Positions 33,272 through 42,451 of a DNA stretch of 64,000 nt are shown piece by piece (positions within the stretch are counted from its first letter, which is position 1; the number at the start of each line of letters is the position of its first letter). The translations under genes and the position numbers were made by a program. The notes below the pieces were generated by a model that worked only from the letters and a program-made list of their open reading frames with translations, was not told the DNA's origin and did not search any database. This DNA comes from Gemmatimonadota bacterium (lineage in GTDB: Bacteria > Gemmatimonadota > Gemmatimonadetes > Gemmatimonadales > GWC2-71-9): the NCBI GenBank assembly GCA_003222195.1, contig QHVB01000031.1, forward strand, positions 21,987 to 85,986. The letters run 5' to 3'.

Positions 33272-33783
33272 GGCTCGGCCGCCCGAGCCTCCTTAGCCCG
33301 CTGTTGCGCGCGGCCTTCCTGCCAGAGCGAAAGTCCGAGGGCGATCGCGCCGATGGTGATGGCGGAGTCGGCCACGTTGAACGTCGGCCAGCGCCACGCG
33401 CCGACGCCGACGTCGACGAAGTCGACGACGCCCTGCGCGCTGCGAATGCGGTCGATCAGGTTGCCGACGGCGCCGCCGCAGACCAACGCCAGCGCGAGGA
33501 GACGGAAGCGGTCGCCGGGACGCGTGCTGCGCACCAGGGACGCGAGGACGAACAACGCGATGACGGCGAGTGCCATGAAGATCCAGCGGGAGTTGTCGCC
33601 CACGTGGAGGCCGAACGCGGCGCCTTCATTATAGACGAGCCGGAACTGCACGGTGTCGCCGATGACCGCCAGCGGCAGCCGCCGCGCCAGGAACGACTCC
33701 GCGATCAGCTTGGTGACGAAATCCGACACGACGACCGCGACGGCCGTTCCCCAGAACAGCCGGCGCTCAGCGGCGTTTACCAT
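33268..33783 (-). CDS. lspA: LspA, lipoprotein signal peptidase II
   Basis: LspA cleaves signal peptides from diacylglyceryl-modified prolipoproteins in the inner membrane. The 171-residue protein has four membrane segments and both catalytic aspartates in the motifs GAVGNLIDR and FNVADS; VYNEGAAFG is also conserved. It overlaps the end of the zinc-finger gene by 17 nt. Several proteins in this window carry lipoboxes and would be substrates (48606-49061, 52703-53902). Confidence 0.96.
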   Translation of the reverse strand: MVNAAERRLFWGTAVAVVVSDFVTKLIAESFLARRLPLAVIGDTVQFRLVYNEGAAFGLHVGDNSRWIFMALAVIALFVLASLVRSTRPGDRFRLLALALVCGGAVGNLIDRIRSAQGVVDFVDVGVGAWRWPTFNVADSAITIGAIALGLSLWQEGRAQQRAKEARAAEP

Positions 33784-34189
33784 CTTCCTCTTTCGCTTTG
33801 CATTTGATGCAGAGGCGCGCGTGCGGCAGCGCGTCGAGGCGATCGAATCCGATCAGCTCACCGCACTGCTCGCACCGGCCGAACCGCTCGGGAGCGCTGT
33901 AGAGCCGGCGCAGCGCCTCGTTCACGTGCCACAAATACCGGCCCTCTTGCGACGCGAACAGAAACGCCTTCTCCCGCTCCATCGCGTCGGTCCCTTGATC
34001 GGCCATGTGGAAGGAATAGCTCGAGAGGTCGCCGTCCGATGCCTGGAGGCTCGAGTTGAACGACTCGCCGTAGTGGCCCAGTTCCTTGATGACGCGGGCG
34101 CGCTCTTCGAGCAGCCGCTTCTCGAGGTGGGTCAATTGTTTCTTGTTGAGGCCGGCCTTGGCCTTCACCTTTGTGGACTTAGTCGGCAT
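33767..34189 (-). CDS. DksA/TraR-family zinc-finger protein
   Basis: DksA-family proteins bind the RNA polymerase secondary channel. The 140-residue product has a basic, lysine-rich N-terminus (MPTKSTKVKAKAGLNKKQ), a helical hairpin (LEKRLLEERARVIKELG ... DQGTDAMEREKAFLFASQ) and a C4 zinc finger (CEQC, then CIKC 17 residues later). The ATG at 34189 overlaps the ileS stop (TAATG). It is closer to the YteA/TraR-like group found outside Proteobacteria than to E. coli DksA. Confidence 0.88.
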   Translation of the reverse strand: MPTKSTKVKAKAGLNKKQLTHLEKRLLEERARVIKELGHYGESFNSSLQASDGDLSSYSFHMADQGTDAMEREKAFLFASQEGRYLWHVNEALRRLYSAPERFGRCEQCGELIGFDRLDALPHARLCIKCKAKEEDGKRR

Positions 34190-37100
34190 TATCGAGTTCC
34201 GCCCTTTCGTCCGTCGTGACGCCGGAGCGCAATCGTCGTCTGGCGTCCTTCGATGTCTATGTCACGCTGCAAGTCGGGCTCGTCCAGCACCGCGCCGAGC
34301 ACCATCCGGCGCGCCAACGTCTCGCCTTCGACGAACCCCTGAAACGCGCGAATCGCGGCGACCACATCTGCGGCGCCGGTGATGCTCAACTCGATGCGCG
34401 TCGTGTATTCGTATCCCGCCTCTTTGCGGAGACGTTGCACGCGATTCACCACTTCGCGCGCCAATCCTTCCTGCACCAGGTCGTCGCTCAACGCGGGATC
34501 GAGCGCGACGACGTACGGCCCGTCGGCCTGCACCAGCCACTCGCTGGCGACTTCGCGGGCGACGGTCACGTCCTCGGGCCGAAACTCCCAGTCCCCGCTG
34601 CGCACCGGCCCGCCTTGCTCCAGCGCCTGCAAGTTTTCAGCAGTCAGTTCCGCGACGGCCGCAGCCGCGCGCGGCGTGTCTTTGCCGTACCGCTTGCCGA
34701 GCGTCCGAAAATTCGCCTTCCCGCGCAGCCGGACCAAATCGTGATCGGAGGCGACCACCTGGACCGCTTTTACGTTGACTTCGGCAGCCAGAATATCTAA
34801 CAGGTCTGACAAGGCCGGGCCCTGGGCCGCCGCCGGCACCGCCAGCTGCATCCGGGCCAGGGGCTGCCGGACCCGCAGATTCCGTGATTCCCGTGCCGCC
34901 CGAGCCAGGGATGCCAGGCGCCGGACCGTGGCCATGGCCGTGAGGAGCTCCGGCTCCCGATGTCCCCGGTCGACCGGGAAGGCGGCGAGGTGGACGGAGG
35001 TTCCCGTCAGGGCCCGGTGCACCCAATCCGAGATGAAGGGGGCGGCTGGGGCCAGGAGCCGGACGGCCGCAACCAGGGACTCGTGCAGCGTTTCGAGCGC
35101 CACGGGGTCGGTCGCCCGGTCGGGGGCCCAGAAGCGCGGCCGGTTGCGCCGGACGTACCAGCGCGAGAGGTCCTCCCCCACGAAATCCATGATGCTCCGG
35201 ACGCCGGTGGTGACGTCATAGGACGACCACGACTGGCGCACGCTCGCGACGACCTCATCGAGCCGGGCGAGCAGCCACCGGTCCGCCGCCGGCCGCTCGC
35301 TCGCCGGCGTCGCGTCCTCCTCGGCGGGCGGATTCCAGTCCTGGGCATAGCGGCGGAAGAAGTCGTACGTCGAGCGCAGGGTGTTGAGAAAGCCTCCCGC
35401 GATCTCGGGGATCTGGCGCTCGTCGAACCGCTTCGGCAGCCAGACCTGACTTTGGCCGATGAGGTAGAGGCGGACGGCGTCAGCACCATGCTCACCGATC
35501 ACCTTCCACGGGTCGACGATGTTGCCGCGGCTCTTCGACATCTTCTGCCCGTGCACATCGAGCACGTGATCGTTCACGATCACGTGCTTGTAAATCTGAG
35601 AGTCGAACGCCGTCACGCCGATCGCGAGCAGTGAGTAGAACCAGCCGCGCGTCTGGTCCACACCTTCGCAGATGTAGTCGGCCGGGAAGTGCGCCTTGAA
35701 GTCCGCCTCGTGCTCGAACGGATAATGCCACTGCGCGTACGGCATCGACCCGGAGTCGAACCACGCGTCGATGACCTCCGGCACGCGCCGCATCGTCCCG
35801 CCGCAGTCGCGGCAGGCCCAGGTGTACGAATCGATGTACGGCTTGTGCGGATCGAAATCGTCGGGCAGCCGCTTACCCCAGCGCTGCGCCAGCTCATCAT
35901 AGGAGCCGATCACCTCGCGGTGCTCGCGGTCGGCGGCGCACTCCCAGACGTTGAGCGGCGTCCCCCAGTAGCGGTCGCGCGACAGCGCCCAGTCCACGTT
36001 GTTCTCGAGCCATTCGCCGAAGCGCCCCGAGCCGGTCTCCGGTGGATGCCAATCGATCTCCGCGTTGATTTCGAGCATCCGCGTCTTCACCGCGGTTGTG
36101 CGGATGAACCACGAGCTGCGGGCGTAGTAGATCAGCGGCGAGTCGCAGCGCCAGCAGTGCGGATAGCTATGGGAGTACGGCCTGGTTTCGAGCCAGCGCC
36201 CCTCTTGCTTCAGTCGCTCGATGATCAGGCGATTGGTTTCTTTGTCCGTGACGAGCTTGCCCTCGATCTCCGGCCAGGTCGTCCCCTTGAACGTGCCATC
36301 CGGGACAACCGGATTGACGAATGCAAGACCGTTTTGCTGGCCGGCGACATAGTCATCGGCCCCGAACGCCGGCGCCATGTGCACGAGGCCGGTGCCCTCG
36401 TCTGCACTGACGAACGCCCCGGCGACGATCACGGCGCGCTGGCCTTCGTCCGGCAGCGGCACGACCTCGAGCGGCCGCGCGTACTTCTTCCCGACCAAAT
36501 CACGGCCGACATAGGTCTTGATCAGCTTACCCTGGCTCAGCGGCCGGCCGTGCACATGGACGTCGCCGGCCCGAGCCACCGCCACGATGTAGTGGGTGAT
36601 CTTGCCGCTCGTCTGATCGTCGAGCGCATACTCCCCGTAATCCAGGTCGGGATGCACGGCGACCGCCACGTTGGACAGCAGCGTCCACGGCGTCGTCGTC
36701 CAGATCACGAGCTCGCGCGGCGTGTCGCCCTTCCTGCCGAGGAGCGGGAACGTGACGTAGACCGAGTTGGTCTGCACGGTCTCATAGCCCTGGGCGACTT
36801 CATGCGATGACAATGCCGTGCCGCAGCGCGGGCAGTACGGCAGGACCTTGTGCCCACGATACAGCAGTGCCTTTTCGTGCAGCCGTTTCAGCAGCCACCA
36901 CACCGTCTCGATGTAGTTGTTGCTGTAGGTGACGTAGGGGTGCTCGTAGTCCAGCCAATAGCCGATGCGGTCCGACAGCGATTCCCAATCGGTCTTGTAC
37001 TTGAACACACTCTCGCGGCACAGCTTGTTGAAGCGCTCGACGCCGTAGGCCTCGATCTCGCGCTTGCCGCTGATGTTGAGCGCCTTCTCGACCTCGATCT

Positions 37101-37380
37101 CTACCGGCAGACCGTGCGTGTCCCACCCGGCGATCCGCGTGACCCCCTGCCCCAGCATCGTGTGGAAGCGGCAGATCAGATCCTTGAGCGTCCGGGAGAA
37201 GACGTGATGGATGCCCGGCCGGCCGTTCGCGGTCGGGGGACCCTCAAAGAAGATGAAGGGCGGCCCATACCGGGTCGCGTCGCTCACGCGCGTGAAGAGC
37301 CGCTCGTGTTTCCAGGTCGCGAGCAACTGTTTCTCGAGCGCGTCGATCGACTGCGTCAAATCGGAAGGCGGATACGCCAT
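34189..37380 (-). CDS. ileS: isoleucyl-tRNA synthetase, type 2 (eukaryote-like) with GxHH signature
   Basis: The 1063-residue enzyme charges tRNA-Ile. It has the class I catalytic domain (FFEGPPTANGRPGIHH), the editing domain (TTPWTLLSNVAV, GTGLVHMAPAFGADD), KMSKSRGN, and a long C-terminal part without the zinc finger of type 1 bacterial enzymes, so length and layout fit type 2. The usual HxGH motif reads G56-I57-H58-H59, meaning residues one and three are exchanged. That altered motif is known from some type 2 enzymes and has been connected with mupirocin resistance. The flanking genes overlap it or lie within 3 bp. Confidence 0.95.
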   Translation of the reverse strand: MAYPPSDLTQSIDALEKQLLATWKHERLFTRVSDATRYGPPFIFFEGPPTANGRPGIHHVFSRTLKDLICRFHTMLGQGVTRIAGWDTHGLPVEIEVEKALNISGKREIEAYGVERFNKLCRESVFKYKTDWESLSDRIGYWLDYEHPYVTYSNNYIETVWWLLKRLHEKALLYRGHKVLPYCPRCGTALSSHEVAQGYETVQTNSVYVTFPLLGRKGDTPRELVIWTTTPWTLLSNVAVAVHPDLDYGEYALDDQTSGKITHYIVAVARAGDVHVHGRPLSQGKLIKTYVGRDLVGKKYARPLEVVPLPDEGQRAVIVAGAFVSADEGTGLVHMAPAFGADDYVAGQQNGLAFVNPVVPDGTFKGTTWPEIEGKLVTDKETNRLIIERLKQEGRWLETRPYSHSYPHCWRCDSPLIYYARSSWFIRTTAVKTRMLEINAEIDWHPPETGSGRFGEWLENNVDWALSRDRYWGTPLNVWECAADREHREVIGSYDELAQRWGKRLPDDFDPHKPYIDSYTWACRDCGGTMRRVPEVIDAWFDSGSMPYAQWHYPFEHEADFKAHFPADYICEGVDQTRGWFYSLLAIGVTAFDSQIYKHVIVNDHVLDVHGQKMSKSRGNIVDPWKVIGEHGADAVRLYLIGQSQVWLPKRFDERQIPEIAGGFLNTLRSTYDFFRRYAQDWNPPAEEDATPASERPAADRWLLARLDEVVASVRQSWSSYDVTTGVRSIMDFVGEDLSRWYVRRNRPRFWAPDRATDPVALETLHESLVAAVRLLAPAAPFISDWVHRALTGTSVHLAAFPVDRGHREPELLTAMATVRRLASLARAARESRNLRVRQPLARMQLAVPAAAQGPALSDLLDILAAEVNVKAVQVVASDHDLVRLRGKANFRTLGKRYGKDTPRAAAAVAELTAENLQALEQGGPVRSGDWEFRPEDVTVAREVASEWLVQADGPYVVALDPALSDDLVQEGLAREVVNRVQRLRKEAGYEYTTRIELSITGAADVVAAIRAFQGFVEGETLARRMVLGAVLDEPDLQRDIDIEGRQTTIALRRHDGRKGGTR

Positions 37381-37383
37381 CGG

Positions 37384-38199
37384 CTAGAGCTGCTCCACGA
37401 CGCCGTGCACGAGGGCAGCGAGCTTGGGCTCCGCCCCCCGGGCAACGGCGATGATCTGCTCGACCGACGTCGGCTCGAGCGCGTCGGGCAGGCAATTATC
37501 GGTGATGATCGAGAAGCCGAGCACGCGCATTCCTTGATGGACGGCGGTGATCACTTCGGGCACGGTGCTCATGCCAACCAGATCGGCGCCCAGCGCGCGC
37601 AGCATGCGGTACTCGGCGCGGGTCTCGAGATTCGGTCCCGGTACCGCCACGTACACGCCCTCGCGCAACACGATCTTGTGCTCGAGCGCGACCTGGTGAG
37701 CCAGCTTGCGCAATTCCGGATCGTACGCCGCCGACATGTCGGGGAAGCGCGGGCCTTCCGCATCGACATTCGGACCGGCCAACGGATTGTCGCCGAGCAG
37801 GTTGATGTGATCGGAAATGAGCACCAGATCCCCGGTCGCCCACAGTGGATGCATTCCGCCCGAGACGTTGGAGACGATCAGCGTCTTCGCGCCGACCGCA
37901 CGCAGCACGCGGACGGGAAACGCAACCTGCTGGAGTGTGTAGCCCTCGTATCGATGGAACCGACCTTGCATGATCGCGACGCGGCGCTTGCCGATCTTCC
38001 CGAACAATAAACGTCCGGCATGTGTCTCGACCGTAGGGGTCGGGAAGCCGGGGATCTCGGGATACGGGATCGTGGCATCGGCCTTCAGCTCGTCGGCCAG
38101 CGCGCCGAGCCCGGTTCCGAGGATCACCGCGATCTCCGGAACGATCGCGGTCCGCGACTTGATGACGCGGACCGCATCCGCAACGGACACCCCGTTCAC
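37384..38199 (-). CDS. purine-nucleoside phosphorylase (PNP-I, trimeric type)
   Basis: The 271-residue enzyme splits purine nucleosides with phosphate into base and ribose 1-phosphate for salvage. It has the family motifs ILGTGLGALAD, THAGRLLFGKIG, IMQGRFHRYEGY, VSNVSGGMHP and AVPGPNLETRAEYRML. These are typical of the trimeric PunA/PNP group specific for guanine and hypoxanthine nucleosides. The stop lies 3 bp from the ileS start, and its start overlaps divIVA by 4 nt. Hpt, encoded at 46.1 kb, could use the bases released. Confidence 0.93.
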   Translation of the reverse strand: MNGVSVADAVRVIKSRTAIVPEIAVILGTGLGALADELKADATIPYPEIPGFPTPTVETHAGRLLFGKIGKRRVAIMQGRFHRYEGYTLQQVAFPVRVLRAVGAKTLIVSNVSGGMHPLWATGDLVLISDHINLLGDNPLAGPNVDAEGPRFPDMSAAYDPELRKLAHQVALEHKIVLREGVYVAVPGPNLETRAEYRMLRALGADLVGMSTVPEVITAVHQGMRVLGFSIITDNCLPDALEPTSVEQIIAVARGAEPKLAALVHGVVEQL

Positions 38200-38663
38200 T
38201 TCTGGCCGTCGAGCGCGCGGAGCTCGGCGAGCTGGCGCTCGAGCAGCGCGCGGAACCCGCCCATGTATTGCTGGAATTGACGCTCGGTCTCGGCCATCCG
38301 CGCCCGCACGGCACCCTCGGCGTTCTTGGCCTGGTCGAGCAGCCGCTTCGCATCCGCCTCCGCTTCGCGGAGGATCACCTGGCCCTCGCGCTCGGCGGCG
38401 GCCCGCGTCTCCTGGCGCAGCTGCTGCGCCGCGACCAGCGCTTCGTTCATCGCCTTCTCGCGCTCGCGGAAGACGCGGAGCTGCTCGGTCAGCGCGTTCA
38501 CGCGCTCCTCGAGCACCTGTCGCTCGCGGTTGGCGCGCTCCAGGACATCCGCGACGCGAATTTTGAAATCCTCGACGCCCAGCGTCTCGTAGCCGCGCAG
38601 GGTCTTGCGAAATTCCTGCTTGCGGATGTCGAGCGGTGTCAGGGTGAACGCGGGATCGGTCAT
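38196..38663 (-). CDS. divIVA: DivIVA-domain coiled-coil protein
   Basis: The 155-residue product begins with the DivIVA N-terminal lipid-binding motif (FTLTPLDIRKQEFRKTLRGY) and continues as a long coiled coil rich in Glu, Arg and Ala. DivIVA proteins mark curved membrane at poles or septa. I start at ATG 38663; the preceding residues belong to the yggS frame. The order yggS-divIVA is typical of several phyla. In this genome it could also serve polarity, given the MglA module downstream in the same gene run. Confidence 0.88.
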   Translation of the reverse strand: MTDPAFTLTPLDIRKQEFRKTLRGYETLGVEDFKIRVADVLERANRERQVLEERVNALTEQLRVFREREKAMNEALVAAQQLRQETRAAAEREGQVILREAEADAKRLLDQAKNAEGAVRARMAETERQFQQYMGGFRALLERQLAELRALDGQK

Positions 38664-39328
38664 GTCCTCGGGCCGAACAGGACTGTACCCAACCGGATCA
38701 CCGTTGCTCCCTCCGCGACTGCTGTAGCGTAGTCGCCGGACATCCCCATCGAGAGGGTCGGCAGCCATACCTCTACCTCCTCTTTGATCCTATCGCGCAG
38801 GACGCGCAGTCCCCGGAACGTCCGGCGTTGCACGTCCAGATCATCGGTAAACGGTGCCAGCGTCATCAAGCCTTCCAGTCGCAGATGCTCGAGCGTCGCA
38901 ACCTGTCGCGCCAACACCGGCGCTTCTTCGAGCGTGCAGCCGCTCTTCTGAGGCTCGTGCGCGACGTTCACCTGCAACAGCACTCGCAGCGGAGTCATCG
39001 CCCGCTTGCTCAGCTCGGTCGCGAGCTCCAGCGAGTCCACGGAATGCACCAGCTCGAATCGCCCGGGCACGAGCTTCGCCTTGTTGCGCTGCAAATGCCC
39101 GATCAGATGCCAGCGAATCGCAGCGGCATCGCCGAGCGCGTCCTGTTTCTGCAGCGCTTCCTGGACGCGGTTCTCGCCGATGTCGGCCAGTCCCGCATCA
39201 CGCGCCGCGTGAATCGCGTCAGTCCCGAATCCCTTGGTGACCGCGACGATCGTCACCGGCTGCGGCGCGAGTCGCGCAATCTCGGCCCTCACCTGCGCCA
39301 AACGCTCTGGCAGGGCCTCGAAAGCCAT
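38660..39328 (-). CDS. yggS: YggS-family PLP-homeostasis protein
   Basis: The 222-residue product is a single TIM barrel that binds pyridoxal phosphate without known enzymatic activity. It has the lysine motif VTIVAVTKGF, IGENRVQEALQK, WHLIGHLQRNKAK and LSMGMSGDYATAVAEGAT. It is the first gene of the run that leads through ileS into the chemosensory genes; 26 bp separate it from the DUF2723 gene. The family keeps PLP levels balanced and is often found beside division genes. Confidence 0.93.
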   Translation of the reverse strand: MAFEALPERLAQVRAEIARLAPQPVTIVAVTKGFGTDAIHAARDAGLADIGENRVQEALQKQDALGDAAAIRWHLIGHLQRNKAKLVPGRFELVHSVDSLELATELSKRAMTPLRVLLQVNVAHEPQKSGCTLEEAPVLARQVATLEHLRLEGLMTLAPFTDDLDVQRRTFRGLRVLRDRIKEEVEVWLPTLSMGMSGDYATAVAEGATVIRLGTVLFGPRT

Positions 39329-39354
39329 AGCCTTTGAATATAGGGGGAAGGCCG

Positions 39355-41622
39355 CTAGCGGCTAAAGAGGCTGTGAACTCCTTGAGTTTCCACGCGGCGG
39401 ATGATGTCGGCGAGCGCCTGGCTGGGATTCAGATGGTAGGCGCGGCGAAGGTATTCGACCGTCTGGTGCTGGTCGCCGCGCACGGCCGCGGCGTTCCCGA
39501 GCTCCAAAAAGGCGGCCGAAAATGACCGCGCCACCTGCTGCGCCGCCGGCTCGAGATCGAGTGAATCGCGCCCGAACAAACGGCCCCATTGAAACACCGA
39601 GTCGACCAGCATCCGCGTCCGCGTGGAATCCACCATCGTGCCCTGAAGGCCACGCACGAAGCGCCGGGTCGTGTCGGCCCGCGGCACAACCTTGAACGCG
39701 AGTCCCTGAAATACGAGATGGGGATCGAGCCCGAGCCAGGAGCCGCGGCCCGACGACACACCGAACGTGACCGCTCGCAACGAGGGGCGGTCCGTGGCGA
39801 TCGTGTACAGAATCACCTGATCGGCCGTGAGCAGGCGCTGCCCTTTGCGGAAGACCAGCTCGACGCCGGCCGAGCGGAACAGGCCATCCTGTCCGAGCTC
39901 CACCGGTTGCATCCCGTCGATCTCTCGCTCGGTGAGCGGGAGCGCCGGACCCGGAGGGGACTGCGCCGGCGCCAGCGCCTGGTAAATCGCAGGCGCGTGG
40001 GCCACATCGAAGACTCTGGTCGGCCGCGCGGCCAACTGGCGCAGGTACCAGTCGAGGTTGGCGAGCGAGAGGTTGATTTGAGTGACGTCCTGGCGCACAC
40101 CTTCGACTTCCTGGAGATACCACACCGGGAAGGTGTCGTTGTCCCCGAATCCGAACAGCACACCGTACGGCTCGACCGATTGCAGCAGGTTGTACGCGAA
40201 GTCGCGGGCGACGGTGGCGTCGGCACCGTGCCGGCGTGATGCGGCTGTGAAGTTGCCGCCCAGCGGCAGCAGCGTGACCACTGCGGCCAGCGCAATTCCC
40301 CACTTCGTAACGGCGGCGGGCACGCGTTCCAACAACCGCCGCACGAGACGCACGAGCCCTAACGCGGTGAACATGCCCCAGACCTGAAAGCTGACCACGA
40401 AGAAGTAGTCGCGCTCGCGCACCTCGTGCTGCTCGATCGTCGGGTAGCGGTCCCAATACATCGAGAAGCCGGCCTTGAAATTCATGTAGATGACGAGACC
40501 GACGCCCGTGACGAGCCACAGCGCGCCGAGCAGGTACGCGAGTCCGGCGTCCCGGCGGCGCGTGAATTCGAACCCGAGACTCCCCAACGTGACGAACCCG
40601 AGCGCGACGAGGACCATCGGCACAAACGGCAACGCGCGACCCCATTGCCAGGAGCAGTACTGGAAGTAATTGAGGAACTGCTGTCCGAAGACGGTCAGCG
40701 TGCGGGGACTCCCGGGCACCATCGGGTTGTCGAACAGGCCGCGGCTGCCGAACTGCTCGCGCCGGATCACGGCGAGCAGGTTGCGCCAGGTCTCTGGGTC
40801 GGCCTCGTTGAGAATAGGATGCAAACCGGAGCGGATGTAGAGAAAGGCATATATCGAGATTCCCACCACCGCGATCCCGATCGCCATGACGGGAAAGGCC
40901 CAGGAACCGACCTTCACGCTCCAGACGACACACGCCGCGAGCAGCGCTCCGCTCGCAATCAGGAGCGGTGTACTCCCCAGACCGACGGCGACCAGCACGA
41001 TCCACAACGCGGTGAGCGCCCCCCACTCCGCCAATTCCATCTGCCGCTCGGCGGGGTCGGCCGCGGGCGACGCGCGCAGCGTGTACAGCATGAACACCGC
41101 CAGGGCGGGCCCCACGAGCAGCGCCAACAGGTGGTTGCCGATCGACAGCGCAGCGATGTAGACGATCAGGAGCAGGATGTGCGGCGCGCGCGCAGTGCCC
41201 CGCAAGTCGCGCCAGCGGACGCCGAGCCAGCAGATGGCGGCGATGCTGGCGGTCGCCACTGCGTAGACCTCCGTCTCGTTGCTGTTCTGCCAGTGCGTGA
41301 ACGGAAATGCGGCTAGGATCGCGGCCGCCGCGGCACCACTGGTCCGGAGCCACGCGGTTTCACCGAGCAGCAGCCGGTGCGCGACGAGAAACAGGCAGCC
41401 GGCGCCAGACGCCGAGAAACAGGCGCTCATGAGGTTCATCCGCCAGGCATAGCCGCCCATCCTCACGACGCCCGCCCAGACGTGGCCGAGCAGCACGAAC
41501 AGCGGCGTCCCCGGCGGATGTGGCACGCCCAGAACTTTCGCGGCGGTGATGAATTCGCCCGCGTCCCACAGCGTGACCGTGGGCGCCAGCGTGATCACAT
41601 ACCCGATGAGGACCAGGAGCAC
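39355..41622 (-). CDS. DUF2723 multi-pass membrane protein (GT-C-like glycosyltransferase candidate)
   Basis: The 755-residue protein has about ten N-terminal membrane segments, then a periplasmic C-terminal part from roughly residue 480 that ends with a short TPR-like stretch (LRRAYHLNPSQALADIIRRV). The first loop reads WDAGEFITAAKVLGVPHPPG, the acidic motif expected of GT-C glycosyltransferases. DUF2723 proteins are thought to glycosylate exported proteins or polysaccharides; the substrate here is unknown. The start is GTG at 41622 with GGGAGG 11 bases upstream. It follows cdaA by 28 bp. Confidence 0.82.
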   Translation of the reverse strand: MLLVLIGYVITLAPTVTLWDAGEFITAAKVLGVPHPPGTPLFVLLGHVWAGVVRMGGYAWRMNLMSACFSASGAGCLFLVAHRLLLGETAWLRTSGAAAAAILAAFPFTHWQNSNETEVYAVATASIAAICWLGVRWRDLRGTARAPHILLLIVYIAALSIGNHLLALLVGPALAVFMLYTLRASPAADPAERQMELAEWGALTALWIVLVAVGLGSTPLLIASGALLAACVVWSVKVGSWAFPVMAIGIAVVGISIYAFLYIRSGLHPILNEADPETWRNLLAVIRREQFGSRGLFDNPMVPGSPRTLTVFGQQFLNYFQYCSWQWGRALPFVPMVLVALGFVTLGSLGFEFTRRRDAGLAYLLGALWLVTGVGLVIYMNFKAGFSMYWDRYPTIEQHEVRERDYFFVVSFQVWGMFTALGLVRLVRRLLERVPAAVTKWGIALAAVVTLLPLGGNFTAASRRHGADATVARDFAYNLLQSVEPYGVLFGFGDNDTFPVWYLQEVEGVRQDVTQINLSLANLDWYLRQLAARPTRVFDVAHAPAIYQALAPAQSPPGPALPLTEREIDGMQPVELGQDGLFRSAGVELVFRKGQRLLTADQVILYTIATDRPSLRAVTFGVSSGRGSWLGLDPHLVFQGLAFKVVPRADTTRRFVRGLQGTMVDSTRTRMLVDSVFQWGRLFGRDSLDLEPAAQQVARSFSAAFLELGNAAAVRGDQHQTVEYLRRAYHLNPSQALADIIRRVETQGVHSLFSR

Positions 41623-41650
41623 GACAGCGGCCGCCTCCCGGTAAGGAGGC

Positions 41651-42451
41651 TTAGGTGGCAGGCTGGGTCACGCGCTCGCCGCCCTCGAGATGCGAAACGG
41701 CGCCGGAGAGAAGGTCGCGCACTTGTTGCGGGGTGAGGTGGCGGTACAAGAGGCCATGGCTGGCGACGGAGATCGTGGACGTCTCTTCGGAGACGACGAG
41801 TACCGTCGCATCGGTCTCCTCCGACAGGCCCAGCGCGGCGCGGTGCCGCGTCCCGAGCGATTTGTCGGCGACCTTGAACTGCGTGAGTGGGAGTACGCAG
41901 CCCGCGCCGATGATCTGATCGCCGCGAATCAGGACCGCGCCATCGTGCAGCGGCGAGTACGGTGTGAAGATGGTGGTCAACAGGTCGGCCGAGACCTTCG
42001 CTTCCATCGGCACGCCGGTGGTGATGAACTCCTCGAGCCCGATGTCGCCTTCGACGGCGATGATGGCGCCGGTACTCGCGCGCGACAGGCGGTCGAGCGC
42101 TTCCGCGATCTCTTCGGCCACCGATTGGCGGTCGCCGCGCGAGAACGCGCGCATGAAGCGGGATTGGCCGAGCCGCGCCAGCGCGTTACGCAGCTCCGGC
42201 TGGAACACGACCACCGCCGCGAAGGCCCCGTAGGTGAACACGACGCCCAGCAGCGTGCTAATCATTGTGAACTTGGCAAACACCGCCACGAAATAGGTCA
42301 GCGAGAGGATCACAAGGCCGATCACGATTTGCAGCGCGCGCGTGCCGACGAGGAACAGCAGGAACCGGTAGACGACGAACGATACGAGCAGGATCTCGAA
42401 GAGATCCGGCCAGAGCCGTGGTGACAGGAACTTAAAGGCGTCTACGTTCAC
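41651..42451 (-). CDS. cdaA: CdaA-type diadenylate cyclase (c-di-AMP synthase)
   Basis: CdaA makes cyclic di-AMP from two ATP at the membrane. The 266-residue product has three N-terminal membrane segments, a short linker and the DAC domain with the substrate motifs DGAVLIRGDQI and LGTRHRAALGL. The gene overlaps folP by 4 nt, a cdaA-folP order seen in other bacteria. No YbbR (CdaR) regulator follows; a DUF2723 gene does. C-di-AMP commonly controls potassium and wall homeostasis. Confidence 0.94.
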   Translation of the reverse strand: MNVDAFKFLSPRLWPDLFEILLVSFVVYRFLLFLVGTRALQIVIGLVILSLTYFVAVFAKFTMISTLLGVVFTYGAFAAVVVFQPELRNALARLGQSRFMRAFSRGDRQSVAEEIAEALDRLSRASTGAIIAVEGDIGLEEFITTGVPMEAKVSADLLTTIFTPYSPLHDGAVLIRGDQIIGAGCVLPLTQFKVADKSLGTRHRAALGLSEETDATVLVVSEETSTISVASHGLLYRHLTPQQVRDLLSGAVSHLEGGERVTQPAT

